Assembly (NCBI GenBank): GCA_943357245.1
Contig: CALRGH010000005.1
Span: forward strand, 1-36,282
Source of the DNA: Candidatus Nomurabacteria bacterium
GTDB taxonomy: Bacteria; Patescibacteriota; Minisyncoccia; Phycocordibacterales; UBA9973
Reading direction: 5' to 3'
DNA length: 36,282 nt
The translations under genes were made by a program, and so were the position numbers. This document shows, piece by piece, positions 28,224 to 36,282 of the stretch (position 1 is its first letter; the number at the start of each line of letters is the position of its first letter). The notes below the pieces were generated by a model, which was not told the DNA's origin, did no database searches, and saw only the letters and a list, made by a program, of their open reading frames with translations.

Positions 28224-28658
28224 TTAAAATTTATTAATGCGACGGATATGACGCTCTTCATTGGTGAATTTACTCGCAAGCCATAGATCAACTGCGCCAA
28301 TTGCCTCCGGATCAGTCATAAAATGCTGGCTGAGAGAAAGGATATTTGCGTTGTTGTGTTCACGGGAGAGTACGAGTATCTTTGGCGCACCGCCATAATA
28401 TGCTGTTGCGCGAATACCTTTGATACGATTGGCGCACATCGCCTCGCCTTCTCCGGAAAAACCAGTGATAATACCCAAACTTTCGGTATCTTCCACAACC
28501 GCTTGCGCACATGGAGTAATAAAATCTGGGTAATCGTCACCCTCGTTGTATTCCATTGGACCATGATCAATAACCTCATGCCCCAATTTGGTTACATGTT
28601 CGATAAGTGCTTTTTTTAATTCAAATCCTGCGTGATCTGATGCGAAGTGTAGTCTCAT
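28224..28658 (-). CDS. rpiB: Ribose 5-phosphate isomerase B
   Basis: ASDHAGFELKKALIEHVTKLGHEVIDHGP...GFSGEGEAMCANRIKGIRATAYYG...NNANILSLSQH. Confidence 0.95.
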   Translation of the reverse strand: MRLHFASDHAGFELKKALIEHVTKLGHEVIDHGPMEYNEGDDYPDFITPCAQAVVEDTESLGIITGFSGEGEAMCANRIKGIRATAYYGGAPKILVLSREHNNANILSLSQHFMTDPEAIGAVDLWLASKFTNEERHIRRINKF

Positions 28659-28660
28659 AG

Positions 28661-28691
28661 TTTTTAGTGGTTAGCTTTTAGCTTCTAGTTT
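28661..28691. repeat. Left inverted repeat of the four-helix-bundle cassette
   Basis: TTTTTAGTGGTTAGCTTTTAGCTTCTAGTTT. Confidence 0.85.
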
Positions 28692-29036
28692 ATAAATCAT
28701 GGCTCGTAACATTTTACTAACTTCTTCTGTCAAATTGAAGCATTCCTCTGACTCAATTTTATAAATATCTTTTATCAGCAAAAGTTGAGTTTCCAATTCT
28801 GAAGTGGATCCATAAGCAATTCGTAAAAATTGTAAAAAATCTTTCACTGTCTTTCTGTTTTTACCTTCAGCGATATTTGAAGCTATTGATACAGATGCTC
28901 GTCTCACTTGTGATTGTATACCAAAAACTTCTTTTTGGGGAAGTTTATCAGTCAATATATACACTTGTTTAGCAAGCAAGTATGCTTTCTGCCAAACAAT
29001 AAGATCTTTGTATGATTTTACAACAGTGTTTTGCAT
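28671..29036 (-). CDS. Four-helix-bundle protein (23S rRNA intervening-sequence protein family, TIGR02436-like)
   Basis: KSYKDLIVWQKAYLLAKQVYILTDKLPQKEVFGIQSQVRRASVSIASNIAEGKNRKTVKDFLQFLRIAYGSTSELETQLLL is diagnostic. Confidence 0.95.
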   Translation of the reverse strand: MQNTVVKSYKDLIVWQKAYLLAKQVYILTDKLPQKEVFGIQSQVRRASVSIASNIAEGKNRKTVKDFLQFLRIAYGSTSELETQLLLIKDIYKIESEECFNLTEEVSKMLRAMIYKLEAKS

Positions 29037-29039
29037 GTA

Positions 29040-29072
29040 ACTACAAGCTAACCACTAAAAGCTAAAAACTAT
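29040..29072. repeat. Right inverted repeat of the four-helix-bundle cassette
   Basis: AACTACAAGCTAACCACTAAAAGCTAAAAACTA; reverse complement of the left-end motif with small rearrangements. Confidence 0.82.
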
Positions 29073-29073
29073 C

Positions 29074-29376
29074 CTACGACTCGTCGAGGATTATTCTCTT
29101 CTCAAACCCTCCTCGCTTTGCCTTTTTAAAATCCTTTGCCATCATAATGTCTTCTTTTGAAAATTCATGGTGGGCAATGATTGCGTCCAACACTTCTAAA
29201 ATATCTGCAATTTCATCTTCGTCTTCACTCTTTAAAAATTCATCAACTTCTTCGCGCAATTTTTCATGTAGTTTTTCTTCGTATTCCTCATTATCCGCGA
29301 CGTGCCAGGTGGACTGTTGGCCTTTTTGCGAAATAATTTCAGGGATTTTATCGCGAACGAGTTTGTTGTATTCCAT
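29074..29376 (-). CDS. MazG-like / phosphoribosyl-ATP pyrophosphohydrolase-like protein
   Basis: YNKLVRDKIPEIISQKG...KLREEVDEFLKSEDEDEIADILEVLDAII. Confidence 0.9.
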   Translation of the reverse strand: MEYNKLVRDKIPEIISQKGQQSTWHVADNEEYEEKLHEKLREEVDEFLKSEDEDEIADILEVLDAIIAHHEFSKEDIMMAKDFKKAKRGGFEKRIILDES

Positions 29377-29379
29377 ATA

Positions 29380-29628
29380 TTATGCGGCCATTTTAGATTC
29401 TGGCATCATAACATTAACAATATCTTTTTTCGGGACATCATATAGAAGTTTACCGTTTGGTGTACCTGATGCTTCTTCGAAATGAACCATGTCACCTTCA
29501 ATTTTTAGAATTGGTAAACCTCTGACAAGTCTGGCATTATTTCCTGTAATTGAGTCTCGTAAATAAAAATCCGCAATCCAACCTTCGTGCATTTCAGGAT
29601 ATTGTTTTTGTTCTCCGACGGATTCCAT
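29380..29628 (-). CDS. Hypothetical small protein
   Basis: 82-aa ORF in a tight gene series. Confidence 0.6.
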   Translation of the reverse strand: MESVGEQKQYPEMHEGWIADFYLRDSITGNNARLVRGLPILKIEGDMVHFEEASGTPNGKLLYDVPKKDIVNVMMPESKMAA

Positions 29629-29629
29629 A

Positions 29630-29824
29630 TTACATTCCTTGTTTAAGTCTGCTAAGTTCCATATCGATCATACGACTCTCATGTTCAAAACGATCCTTTT
29701 CAGAGCCGGTTGCATTCAAGATTTTCACCTGTAATGAGTCAAATTTTTCTTGCAATGCTTCAAGTGGTGATTTTACTATTGTCATATCATCACTTGAGCC
29801 TGCGTCTATGTCTACGAAATCCAT
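29630..29824 (-). CDS. Hypothetical small helical protein
   Basis: 64-aa ORF in the same series. Confidence 0.55.
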   Translation of the reverse strand: MDFVDIDAGSSDDMTIVKSPLEALQEKFDSLQVKILNATGSEKDRFEHESRMIDMELSRLKQGM

Positions 29825-29834
29825 ATAATTTTTA

Positions 29835-30011
29835 TTATGCTGCTATTTTTTCTTGGCCTATTTCTGCTTCTAATAATTCTTTGCGGTGCTTCAAATTAGC
29901 AAGCGTGCGTTCGTTGTCTTCATTCGTATCGTCAGGATTTTCTTGTAAATTTTTTATTTGCGCATCAATAGCTTCAATTTGTGTCTTTTTATCCATTTCT
30001 AATGTTTCCAT
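29835..30011 (-). CDS. Hypothetical small helical protein (below ORF-track cutoff)
   Basis: Read from sequence: METLEMDKKTQIEAIDAQIKNLQENPDDTNEDNERTLANLKHRKELLEAEIGQEKIAA*; fits the gap and the spacing of its neighbours. Confidence 0.6.
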   Translation of the reverse strand: METLEMDKKTQIEAIDAQIKNLQENPDDTNEDNERTLANLKHRKELLEAEIGQEKIAA

Positions 30012-30022
30012 ATAATTTTTTA

Positions 30023-30661
30023 TTACTTATTAATAATAGGGACAGTGACAGTAAGTTCGATTGTTTCGTTTGCAAATGTTTGATTTATGCCGAATTCTTT
30101 CATATTAAGGGTAAATGTACTCACATATGATTCAGTGTACGCCATTTTTACGTTTGGCGCAGGAATAACCTTTTTGTATTGTACAGGAAAAGTAATGTTT
30201 TTTGTAATGCCATGTATAGTCATAGCTCCTGTCATTTCGGCTCCTTGTGCGTCAGCTCCTGTAATATTTTTGGGGACAAATGTTGCTGTTGGGTATTTTA
30301 CAACATCAAAAAATGCCGAGCTCTTGAGGTGTTCTGTGAGTTTTTCATTATCAGAAGCAAGAGAATCCATACTGACAGTAATAGTTCCTGTGAGCGCTAT
30401 ATCTGTATACCCAAGTGCTGATTTTATTGTCGTAAATGAACCGTTGTGTACTTTTCCTGGACCAAATCCTTTAAATGAGATAGTTACTAACTCATTTAAT
30501 ACAGCAATTTTTTTATCAGTTATTTCTTTTGGTGGGGTATCAGTACTTGTATCAGGAGTTACCACTGCTTGGGGGGTTGATCCATCTGGTTTTGTTGCAA
30601 GTAATTGCCAAGCGCCGAATCCTAATCCCAAAATTATAATAAGTAATGCAAATTTTTTCAT
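30023..30661 (-). CDS. YceI family protein
   Basis: SFKGFGPGKVHNGSFTTIKSAL...HLKSSAFFDVVKYPTATFVPKNITG...MTGAMTIHGITKNITFPVQY. Confidence 0.9.
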   Translation of the reverse strand: MKKFALLIIILGLGFGAWQLLATKPDGSTPQAVVTPDTSTDTPPKEITDKKIAVLNELVTISFKGFGPGKVHNGSFTTIKSALGYTDIALTGTITVSMDSLASDNEKLTEHLKSSAFFDVVKYPTATFVPKNITGADAQGAEMTGAMTIHGITKNITFPVQYKKVIPAPNVKMAYTESYVSTFTLNMKEFGINQTFANETIELTVTVPIINK

Positions 30662-30664
30662 AAA

Positions 30665-31672
30665 TTATTGGATTGTATTCCCTGTCTTAATCACATGCTC
30701 AACTAAAGTGTGTGTGTACCCCATTTCATTATCATACCATGCCATCACTTTGACGAGATTTCCTCCCACGACACGAGTCATGGCAAGGTCTGCGATAGAA
30801 GCGTGTGCGTTGCCGAGGATGTCAGAAGAAACGAGTGGTTCATTGGTAACAGCAAAGAGTTTGCTCCAGTGTGCATCTTGTGAAGCTTTGGTGAGAGTTG
30901 CGTTTACTTCCTCTGCAGAGGTCTCTTTTTTGGAAATAAAAGTCACATCAACAATTGACCCCGCTGGTACTGGTACACGGATAGAAATACCATCGAATAA
31001 TCCTTCTAATTCTGGGAAGGCTTTCGTAACCGCAATTGCTGCACCAGTCGAACTTGGTACGATATTTTGTGCAGCTGCGCGTCCTTCACGGAGATCTTTC
31101 TTCGATGGACCATCAACAAGCGCTTGTGAGGCTGTATAACCGTGCACAGTATTTAAAATAGCTTTTTCGATACCAAGTGCACCGTGGAGGATTGCGATTA
31201 ATGGTGAGGCAGCATTGGTTGTACAAGAAGCGTTTGACGTAATCGCACAGGTGCCAAATTTGTCTTCATTTACACCGAGTAGAATGGTTTCTGTATTTTG
31301 CGCAGGTGCACTAATCACCACTTTTTTCGCGCCGCAGTCAATATGAAATTGTGATTTTTCTGCTGAGGTAAACAATCCTGTTGATTCTACAACCACATCA
31401 ATACCGAGATCCTTCCATGGAAGCTTTGTTGTATCTTTTTCGGAAATGAATTTTATTGGTTTTCCGTCGATAATAAGATTTTCTGTATCGTGAGAAACTT
31501 TATGATTCCATGTGCGATAAACCGTATCGTACTGCAATAAATATGCAAGACTTTCTACCGAACCTAAATCATTAATTGCTACTATTTCTAATTCTGGACG
31601 TTCTGTTGCAAGCTTCACGAACGCGCGTCCGATGCGTCCAAAGCCGTTGATTGCTACTTTGATAGGTGTCAT
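30665..31672 (-). CDS. gap: Type I glyceraldehyde-3-phosphate dehydrogenase
   Basis: VAINGFGRIGRAFVKL...SNASCTTNAASPLIAILHGALGIEKAILNTVHGYTASQ. Confidence 0.98.
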   Translation of the reverse strand: MTPIKVAINGFGRIGRAFVKLATERPELEIVAINDLGSVESLAYLLQYDTVYRTWNHKVSHDTENLIIDGKPIKFISEKDTTKLPWKDLGIDVVVESTGLFTSAEKSQFHIDCGAKKVVISAPAQNTETILLGVNEDKFGTCAITSNASCTTNAASPLIAILHGALGIEKAILNTVHGYTASQALVDGPSKKDLREGRAAAQNIVPSSTGAAIAVTKAFPELEGLFDGISIRVPVPAGSIVDVTFISKKETSAEEVNATLTKASQDAHWSKLFAVTNEPLVSSDILGNAHASIADLAMTRVVGGNLVKVMAWYDNEMGYTHTLVEHVIKTGNTIQ

Positions 31673-31727
31673 GGGGATATTGTAGCAGAAAAGAGCAATA
31701 AGCCCCCTGTGTAAAAAATGAAGGTTT

Positions 31728-31934
31728 TTAGGACTTATTCGAAAGGTCTAATGGGACTGCTTCTTTTTGAATTTGGGCGGTTTCAACATGTTCAATAGTA
31801 TTTTCTTTAGATAAAACAGGTTCTTTTGTTGCTGGTGCGTCTGCGGTAGAAGATAACATCACTTGTCCTTGAATTGCTTTTACCACGACAATTTTCTTAA
31901 TATTTTTCTTTATCCCTTCAAAATTAAATTGCAT
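31728..31934 (-). CDS. Hypothetical small protein
   Basis: 68-aa ORF between gap and gatB. Confidence 0.5.
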   Translation of the reverse strand: MQFNFEGIKKNIKKIVVVKAIQGQVMLSSTADAPATKEPVLSKENTIEHVETAQIQKEAVPLDLSNKS

Positions 31935-31935
31935 A

Positions 31936-32250
31936 TTATTTTTTAAATTTATAAAAAAAGTCTATAGATTGTTCAATAACCCCCTCCATTTGATCATAGG
32001 TATAATATCCATCCGAGAGAACACCTTTAAATTTTTTTAGAGCAATATCGTTAGCTCTAAAATCGACAGCGAACAAAACTTCTCCATCTTTTATAAAATT
32101 TACTGTTTCGGAGTCGCTTAAAAATTCTTGGCGTATACTTATTCCTGAGGTATTTTCAGCTCCTTTACCCATCCGATCTTCCATGGATTGAAGAAATTTT
32201 TCAATTTCTTCGTGTTTCGGCTGTTTTTCTATTCCTGCTAGTTCATTCAT
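31936..32250 (-). CDS. Hypothetical protein, overlaps the gatB stop
   Basis: 104-aa ORF overlapping gatB by 4 nt. Confidence 0.65.
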   Translation of the reverse strand: MNELAGIEKQPKHEEIEKFLQSMEDRMGKGAENTSGISIRQEFLSDSETVNFIKDGEVLFAVDFRANDIALKKFKGVLSDGYYTYDQMEGVIEQSIDFFYKFKK

Positions 32251-33671
32251 AGTGATTCTTTTAATATTTTTTGCACTAATGCTGGATTTGCGGAGCCTTT
32301 TGTTTCTTTCATAATTTGCCCAACAAGCGACATAAGCGCGTTTTCTTTGCCACCTTTATATGTCGCAACGATTTCTGGATTTGCATCGATTATTTTTTGG
32401 ACGATTTCTTTCAGCGCGCCTTCGTCATTTTTCTGGAGAAGGTCTTTTTCAGTGGCGATTGCAAGCGGTGACGCATCTTCCACTACAATCATAGCTAAAA
32501 TATCTTTTGCTGCACGAGATGAAATTTTGCTATCCGCAACAAGCGAGATAAGTTCAGCAAAATGAGGAGCTGTTGGCATCTTAGCGTCAGGATTCGCTTT
32601 TGTAAGACCAAGAAAGTCTGAGGTGACGTAGTTAGAAGCGGTTGATACTTTTTCTTTATCATTTAAACTCTTTGCAATCTCTTCGAACCAAGCTCCAAGT
32701 TTTGGATCATTGATATACGTCTCAATATCTTCCGCTTTAATACCAAAATCGCTCGCATAGCGAACACGCTTTTGCTCAGGTGTTTCTGGAAGCTCGGCTT
32801 TCAATTTTGCAATATCAAAAAGCTCATGGATTTTGAGTTTTGGTAGATCTGGATCTGGGAAGTAACGATAGTCATGAGACGATTCTTTAGAGCGCTGTGA
32901 ATACGTAGATTGTTTTCCTTCATTCCAACCCCGAGTTTCCTGCACGATTTCTGCACCACGACCAGCTTCCAAGAGCTCTATCATACGGTCGGTTTCGTAT
33001 TTGATTGCACGCTCAACGCTGCGGAATGAGTTCAAGTTTTTGACTTCGACTTTGGTGCCGAATACATTTTTATCGGTCGTTACCGACATGTTCGCTTCGA
33101 CACGCATCTCGCCTTTTTCCATATTTGCTTCTGATGCGCCAAGATACCAAAGTAAGAGCTGATATTCCTTTGCAAATCGCGCGGTTGCTTTCGCTGCTTC
33201 ATCAGCAGAGTCAAATGTATGCGCTTCAGTGACAAGCTCCATGAGGGGCACACCGGCACGATTGTAGTCCACAAGCGTATAGTCGCCGCGGTCATGTTTG
33301 CTATTGCCGGTATCTTCTTCTAGATGAATGCGTGTGAGATCAAAATCCGCTAAATGCCCGCCGGAGACAATCGGATATTGATATTGCGAGATCTGGTAGC
33401 CTTTTGGGATGTCAGGATAGAAATAGTTTTTGCGGTCGAACTCTGAAAAGTCTGCAATCGTACCGTTTACTGCCAAGCCGACACGAACGACATGTTCGAT
33501 CGCTTTTTTATTCATGACAGGAAGTGCGCCGGGATGCGCCATGCAGACAGGACAGATATTTACGTTTGGTTTTTCTTCATCAGGATCGTTCTTACAATCA
33601 CAAAACATTTTTGTTTGTGTTTTGAGTTCAGCATGTATCTCGATTCCAATTGTAGTGAAGTATTTTTGCAT
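32247..33671 (-). CDS. gatB: Asp-tRNA(Asn)/Glu-tRNA(Gln) amidotransferase subunit B
   Basis: IGIEIHAELKTQTKMFCDCKNDPDEEKPNVNICPVCMAHPGALPVMNKKA...FDRKNYFYPDIPKGYQISQYQYP. Confidence 0.98.
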   Translation of the reverse strand: MQKYFTTIGIEIHAELKTQTKMFCDCKNDPDEEKPNVNICPVCMAHPGALPVMNKKAIEHVVRVGLAVNGTIADFSEFDRKNYFYPDIPKGYQISQYQYPIVSGGHLADFDLTRIHLEEDTGNSKHDRGDYTLVDYNRAGVPLMELVTEAHTFDSADEAAKATARFAKEYQLLLWYLGASEANMEKGEMRVEANMSVTTDKNVFGTKVEVKNLNSFRSVERAIKYETDRMIELLEAGRGAEIVQETRGWNEGKQSTYSQRSKESSHDYRYFPDPDLPKLKIHELFDIAKLKAELPETPEQKRVRYASDFGIKAEDIETYINDPKLGAWFEEIAKSLNDKEKVSTASNYVTSDFLGLTKANPDAKMPTAPHFAELISLVADSKISSRAAKDILAMIVVEDASPLAIATEKDLLQKNDEGALKEIVQKIIDANPEIVATYKGGKENALMSLVGQIMKETKGSANPALVQKILKESL

Positions 33672-33690
33672 GATGAGTTTTTCTTATTTT

Positions 33691-33798
33691 GTGTCATACC
33701 GGCGAAGGCCGGTACCCAGGCCAGCGAACATTAGGACAATCACACATGCCGCCTGGATCCCGGATCATACTTTGCGGACTCGTGTCCGGGATGACACA
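33691..33798. repeat. ~108-bp palindromic repeat upstream of gatB
   Basis: GTGTCATACCGGCGAAGGCCGGTACCCAGGCC...GCCTGGATCCCGGATCATACTTTGCGGACTCGTGTCCGGGATGACAC. Confidence 0.88.
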
Positions 33799-33861
33799 GA
33801 GGGGGCCGGACTTCGCAATTAACCTCCAAATCATACCTTATTTTTCAGTGTTTTATGAGAC

Positions 33862-33890
33862 TTGACTTTGTATTATAAATAGAGTATAAT
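33862..33890 (+). promoter_or_regulatory. Sigma70-type promoter
   Basis: TTGACT - 17 nt - TATAAT. Confidence 0.8.
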
Positions 33891-33912
33891 GTGCATAATA
33901 AAATTTAAAATT

Positions 33913-34140
33913 ATGAAAAAGATAGGTTACATCGTCATCGTGAAGATTCAAAACGATAAAACTAAAAGAATTCTATCCTTCGACTCTCAAGGAGGTTACA
34001 GAATAAAACCAAACAGAGAGGAATCTCCTGTTGTTTTTAAAAACAAAAGAGATGTTACTGATGGGATAAACAATATTCGTAATACTGATGAATATCCCAA
34101 GGCAAGCACAAAAATTGTTCCTGTTTTTATTAAATTATGA
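33913..34140 (+). CDS. Hypothetical small protein
   Basis: MKKIGYIVIVKIQNDKTKRILSFDSQGGYRIKPN...; own promoter and terminator. Confidence 0.7.
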   Translation: MKKIGYIVIVKIQNDKTKRILSFDSQGGYRIKPNREESPVVFKNKRDVTDGINNIRNTDEYPKASTKIVPVFIKL

Positions 34141-34160
34141 AAACAAAAAAATGAAATTTA

Positions 34161-34197
34161 AACGCTAAAATCTTGAAAAAGGTTTTAGCGTTTTTTA
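34161..34197 (+). terminator. Intrinsic terminator
   Basis: AACGCTAAAA-N12-TTTTAGCGTTTTTT. Confidence 0.85.
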
Positions 34198-34869
34198 TTT
34201 CCCCTTTTCTCTCGTCATTTTGCCGTCTTCCAAAAAGATGACTCGGTCGCAGTATTTTGCATATTCTTCTTCGTGGGTCACCATCACGATTGTCTGTCCT
34301 TGCTCGTGGAGCTCCTTGAATAATTCGATGATATTCGTACCTGAAATGGTATCGAGGTTTGCAGTAGGCTCATCAGCAAAGAGGATTTTGGGATTGTGCG
34401 CCATGGCGCGTGCGATAGACACGCGCTGCTGCTCGCCACCAGAAAGCTGGCTGGGCAGATTGTTTTCTTTATTCGGCAATCCTACTTTATGCAATGTATC
34501 GATGCTAATCTTACTACTTTCCTCTTTTGACTTCCCTTGCATGAGCAGTGGAATCATAATATTTTCTTTTGCGGTGAGTTCCGGAATAAGCGCATAGTCT
34601 TGGAACACGTAGCCAAGTGTTGAGAGACGCATATCGGTGCGCTCATCATTTGAAAGTGTTTCCGTATCCACACCATCAATACGGATATTGCCACTGGACG
34701 GATGATCCAAGAGCCCAATCTGGTACATAAGGGTGGATTTGCCCGCGCCGGATTTACCCATGATGCCAAGGAATTCTCCATCGGCGATTTCTAAATCAAT
34801 ACCGCGAAGCACCGTCATTTCGGTGTGTTTTGTTTTGTATGTTTTTGTGAGGTTTTTTATGGTAATCAT
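34195..34869 (-). CDS. ABC transporter ATP-binding protein (LolD/MacB-type)
   Basis: GKSGAGKSTLMYQIGLLD; LSGGEQQRVSIARAMAHNPKILFADEPTANLD. Confidence 0.96.
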   Translation of the reverse strand: MITIKNLTKTYKTKHTEMTVLRGIDLEIADGEFLGIMGKSGAGKSTLMYQIGLLDHPSSGNIRIDGVDTETLSNDERTDMRLSTLGYVFQDYALIPELTAKENIMIPLLMQGKSKEESSKISIDTLHKVGLPNKENNLPSQLSGGEQQRVSIARAMAHNPKILFADEPTANLDTISGTNIIELFKELHEQGQTIVMVTHEEEYAKYCDRVIFLEDGKMTREKGK

Positions 34870-34968
34870 ATTTATCCGCCTAAATTTTTTAATAATTTTA
34901 CTTTAATTTAAAAAGTACTTATTTCTTTGCCATGGCAGAGTTACTAGTACTTTTTGAAAATTGAAATC

Positions 34969-36234
34969 TCATCTTCCTAAAATACTATCCAACGTATTTT
35001 TCTTCACAATCATCCGCGCAGGAATGTAACCAGCAATCAGCGTGACGAGCATGAGCAATCCGAATTTGAACATTGTACCGCCAAATGGTGCGACCAAAAT
35101 ACCATCAGAGAATGGGAAGTCTATTGGGTGCGCAGCAAATGTCGGGATAAGTAATCCGTAAATGATTGCCATGCCGACAATACCACCAATGCATGCATAA
35201 AAAATGGATTGCAAGACATATGAATATTCAATCGCTTTTGCAGAGATACCGATACCTTTCATAATGCCGATATATTTTCGGCGTGTGACAGCGTTGATGA
35301 AAATAACGATGAAGATCGTGATAGATGCAACGATAATACCGATGAAGCCGATCACATTACCAAGAAGCCCGAATGCGAGTTTGATTTGATTGAGAAATTC
35401 AGGAATTGCTTCTGTTGCTGTTTGAATATTACCGTCATTGCCAAATCCAGAGACGACTAAACGTGTCTTGAGCTGGTCTGCGGTGAGTGTAGTACCAGGC
35501 TTCAATGTCACTGCAATTTCGTTTGCATTAAGTCCTGGGCGGTCAACCAGTCGCAAGAAATCTTCTTTCGTCACAAATGCGCGAAGCGAGACTTCATTTA
35601 CTTTTGTTTTGACAATACCTTGCACGATAAATTGTTTTGTACTGCCACCTACCGTGACTTTGACTTCATCGCCAGGATAGACACCTTCCATCGATGCAAA
35701 TGCATCGCCAAATGCCGCAGAAAAACGATGGAGTAAATTTGAACCGATCAAAATTTTCCCACTTTCATTTGCATTTAAAAAATTTCCTTCAACAACATAG
35801 TTTGAAATATGCGAAAGCGCTTCTTCATCCGTAATATCAATACCAGTAATTTGAGTACCTGCGGTATCTGCAATCGCAGAAAAGTCACGACGTGTTTTGT
35901 AGTTTGCTTCGATTTGTCCGTTTTCAAAATACCGTGCACTGATATCTTTTACTTCCGGCATTGCGGCAAGTGTTGCACTGATATCATAGCTATGTTCTAT
36001 CGCTTGTTTGCCAGCAATTGTTTTTACGATTAAGTCGCCGGTGTACTGATTTCTATTTGCGACGTTGCCACCAACGATAAGTCCAATGAGAATACCGGAG
36101 ACAACAACTAAGTTTAAAAACGTCAGTGTCATAATGAAGACAATGAGCGCTGTCGTATAACGATTGCTCCGCATGATTTGTCGCTTTGCCAAAAACCATG
36201 CAACGGTGAAATTTTTTCCGTTGAATATCTGCAT
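34969..36234 (-). CDS. ABC transporter permease (FtsX/MacB_PCD-type)
   Basis: N-terminal TM, large extracytoplasmic domain, three C-terminal TM; start at MQIFNGKNF. Confidence 0.9.
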   Translation of the reverse strand: MQIFNGKNFTVAWFLAKRQIMRSNRYTTALIVFIMTLTFLNLVVVSGILIGLIVGGNVANRNQYTGDLIVKTIAGKQAIEHSYDISATLAAMPEVKDISARYFENGQIEANYKTRRDFSAIADTAGTQITGIDITDEEALSHISNYVVEGNFLNANESGKILIGSNLLHRFSAAFGDAFASMEGVYPGDEVKVTVGGSTKQFIVQGIVKTKVNEVSLRAFVTKEDFLRLVDRPGLNANEIAVTLKPGTTLTADQLKTRLVVSGFGNDGNIQTATEAIPEFLNQIKLAFGLLGNVIGFIGIIVASITIFIVIFINAVTRRKYIGIMKGIGISAKAIEYSYVLQSIFYACIGGIVGMAIIYGLLIPTFAAHPIDFPFSDGILVAPFGGTMFKFGLLMLVTLIAGYIPARMIVKKNTLDSILGR

Positions 36235-36235
36235 G

Positions 36236-36282
36236 TTATTTTGCGGTAAATGATGCAACTGTTTCGCCAGCAGCAAGTCCGC
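36236..36282 (-). CDS. C-terminal tail of an upstream gene, possibly the membrane fusion protein of the ABC system
   Basis: Reads GLAAGETVASFTAK* on the minus strand, ending 1 nt before the permease ATG. Confidence 0.4.
   Translation of the reverse strand, partial: GLAAGETVASFTAK

Noticed and set aside
30087-31139. 350-aa plus-strand ORF
   Set aside because: Antisense to the clear YceI and gap genes; composition is a reverse-frame shadow with no recognisable domain.

Overview
The window looks like chromosomal DNA from a small-genome bacterium, most likely a CPR/Patescibacteria member of the Parcubacteria type. This placement comes from protein style and compactness only; no search was run. 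Most genes are housekeeping: rpmA, rplI, ctpA-like protease, rsmI, trhO, a complete F-type ATP synthase operon (atpZ/I-B-E-F-H-A-[2 small membrane genes]-G-D-C), an orphan histidine kinase, msrB, tRNA-Ile(GAT), prfA, rpmE, a coiled-coil/lytic-transglycosylase protein, rplY, an FAD-linked oxidase, a class II aldolase, a PfkB kinase, a pentose-phosphate cluster (rpiB, rpe-like, split transketolase), a four-helix-bundle protein, a MazG-like protein, YceI, gap, gatB, and a LolD/FtsX-type ABC transporter. The most unusual material is in and around these genes. (1) A family of ~120-130 nt leaders has terminal inverted repeats ending exactly at the start codon of rplI, atpB and an off-window gene, with a divergent, compensatory version at prfA. 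(2) A four-helix-bundle gene is flanked by inverted repeats, and nearly the same repeat forms a gene-less hairpin between atpG and atpD. (3) A ~108-bp palindromic repeat sits in frame inside atpG and also occurs in two intergenic spacers. (4) A 16-bp palindrome TCCGCCAGCTGGCGGA occurs in frame as PP(A/T)GG in ctpA, atpD and atpA. (5) Many genes share a TGn-TANANT-N6-8-ATG start architecture that implies leaderless transcription. No CRISPR array, transposase, integrase or rRNA was seen.
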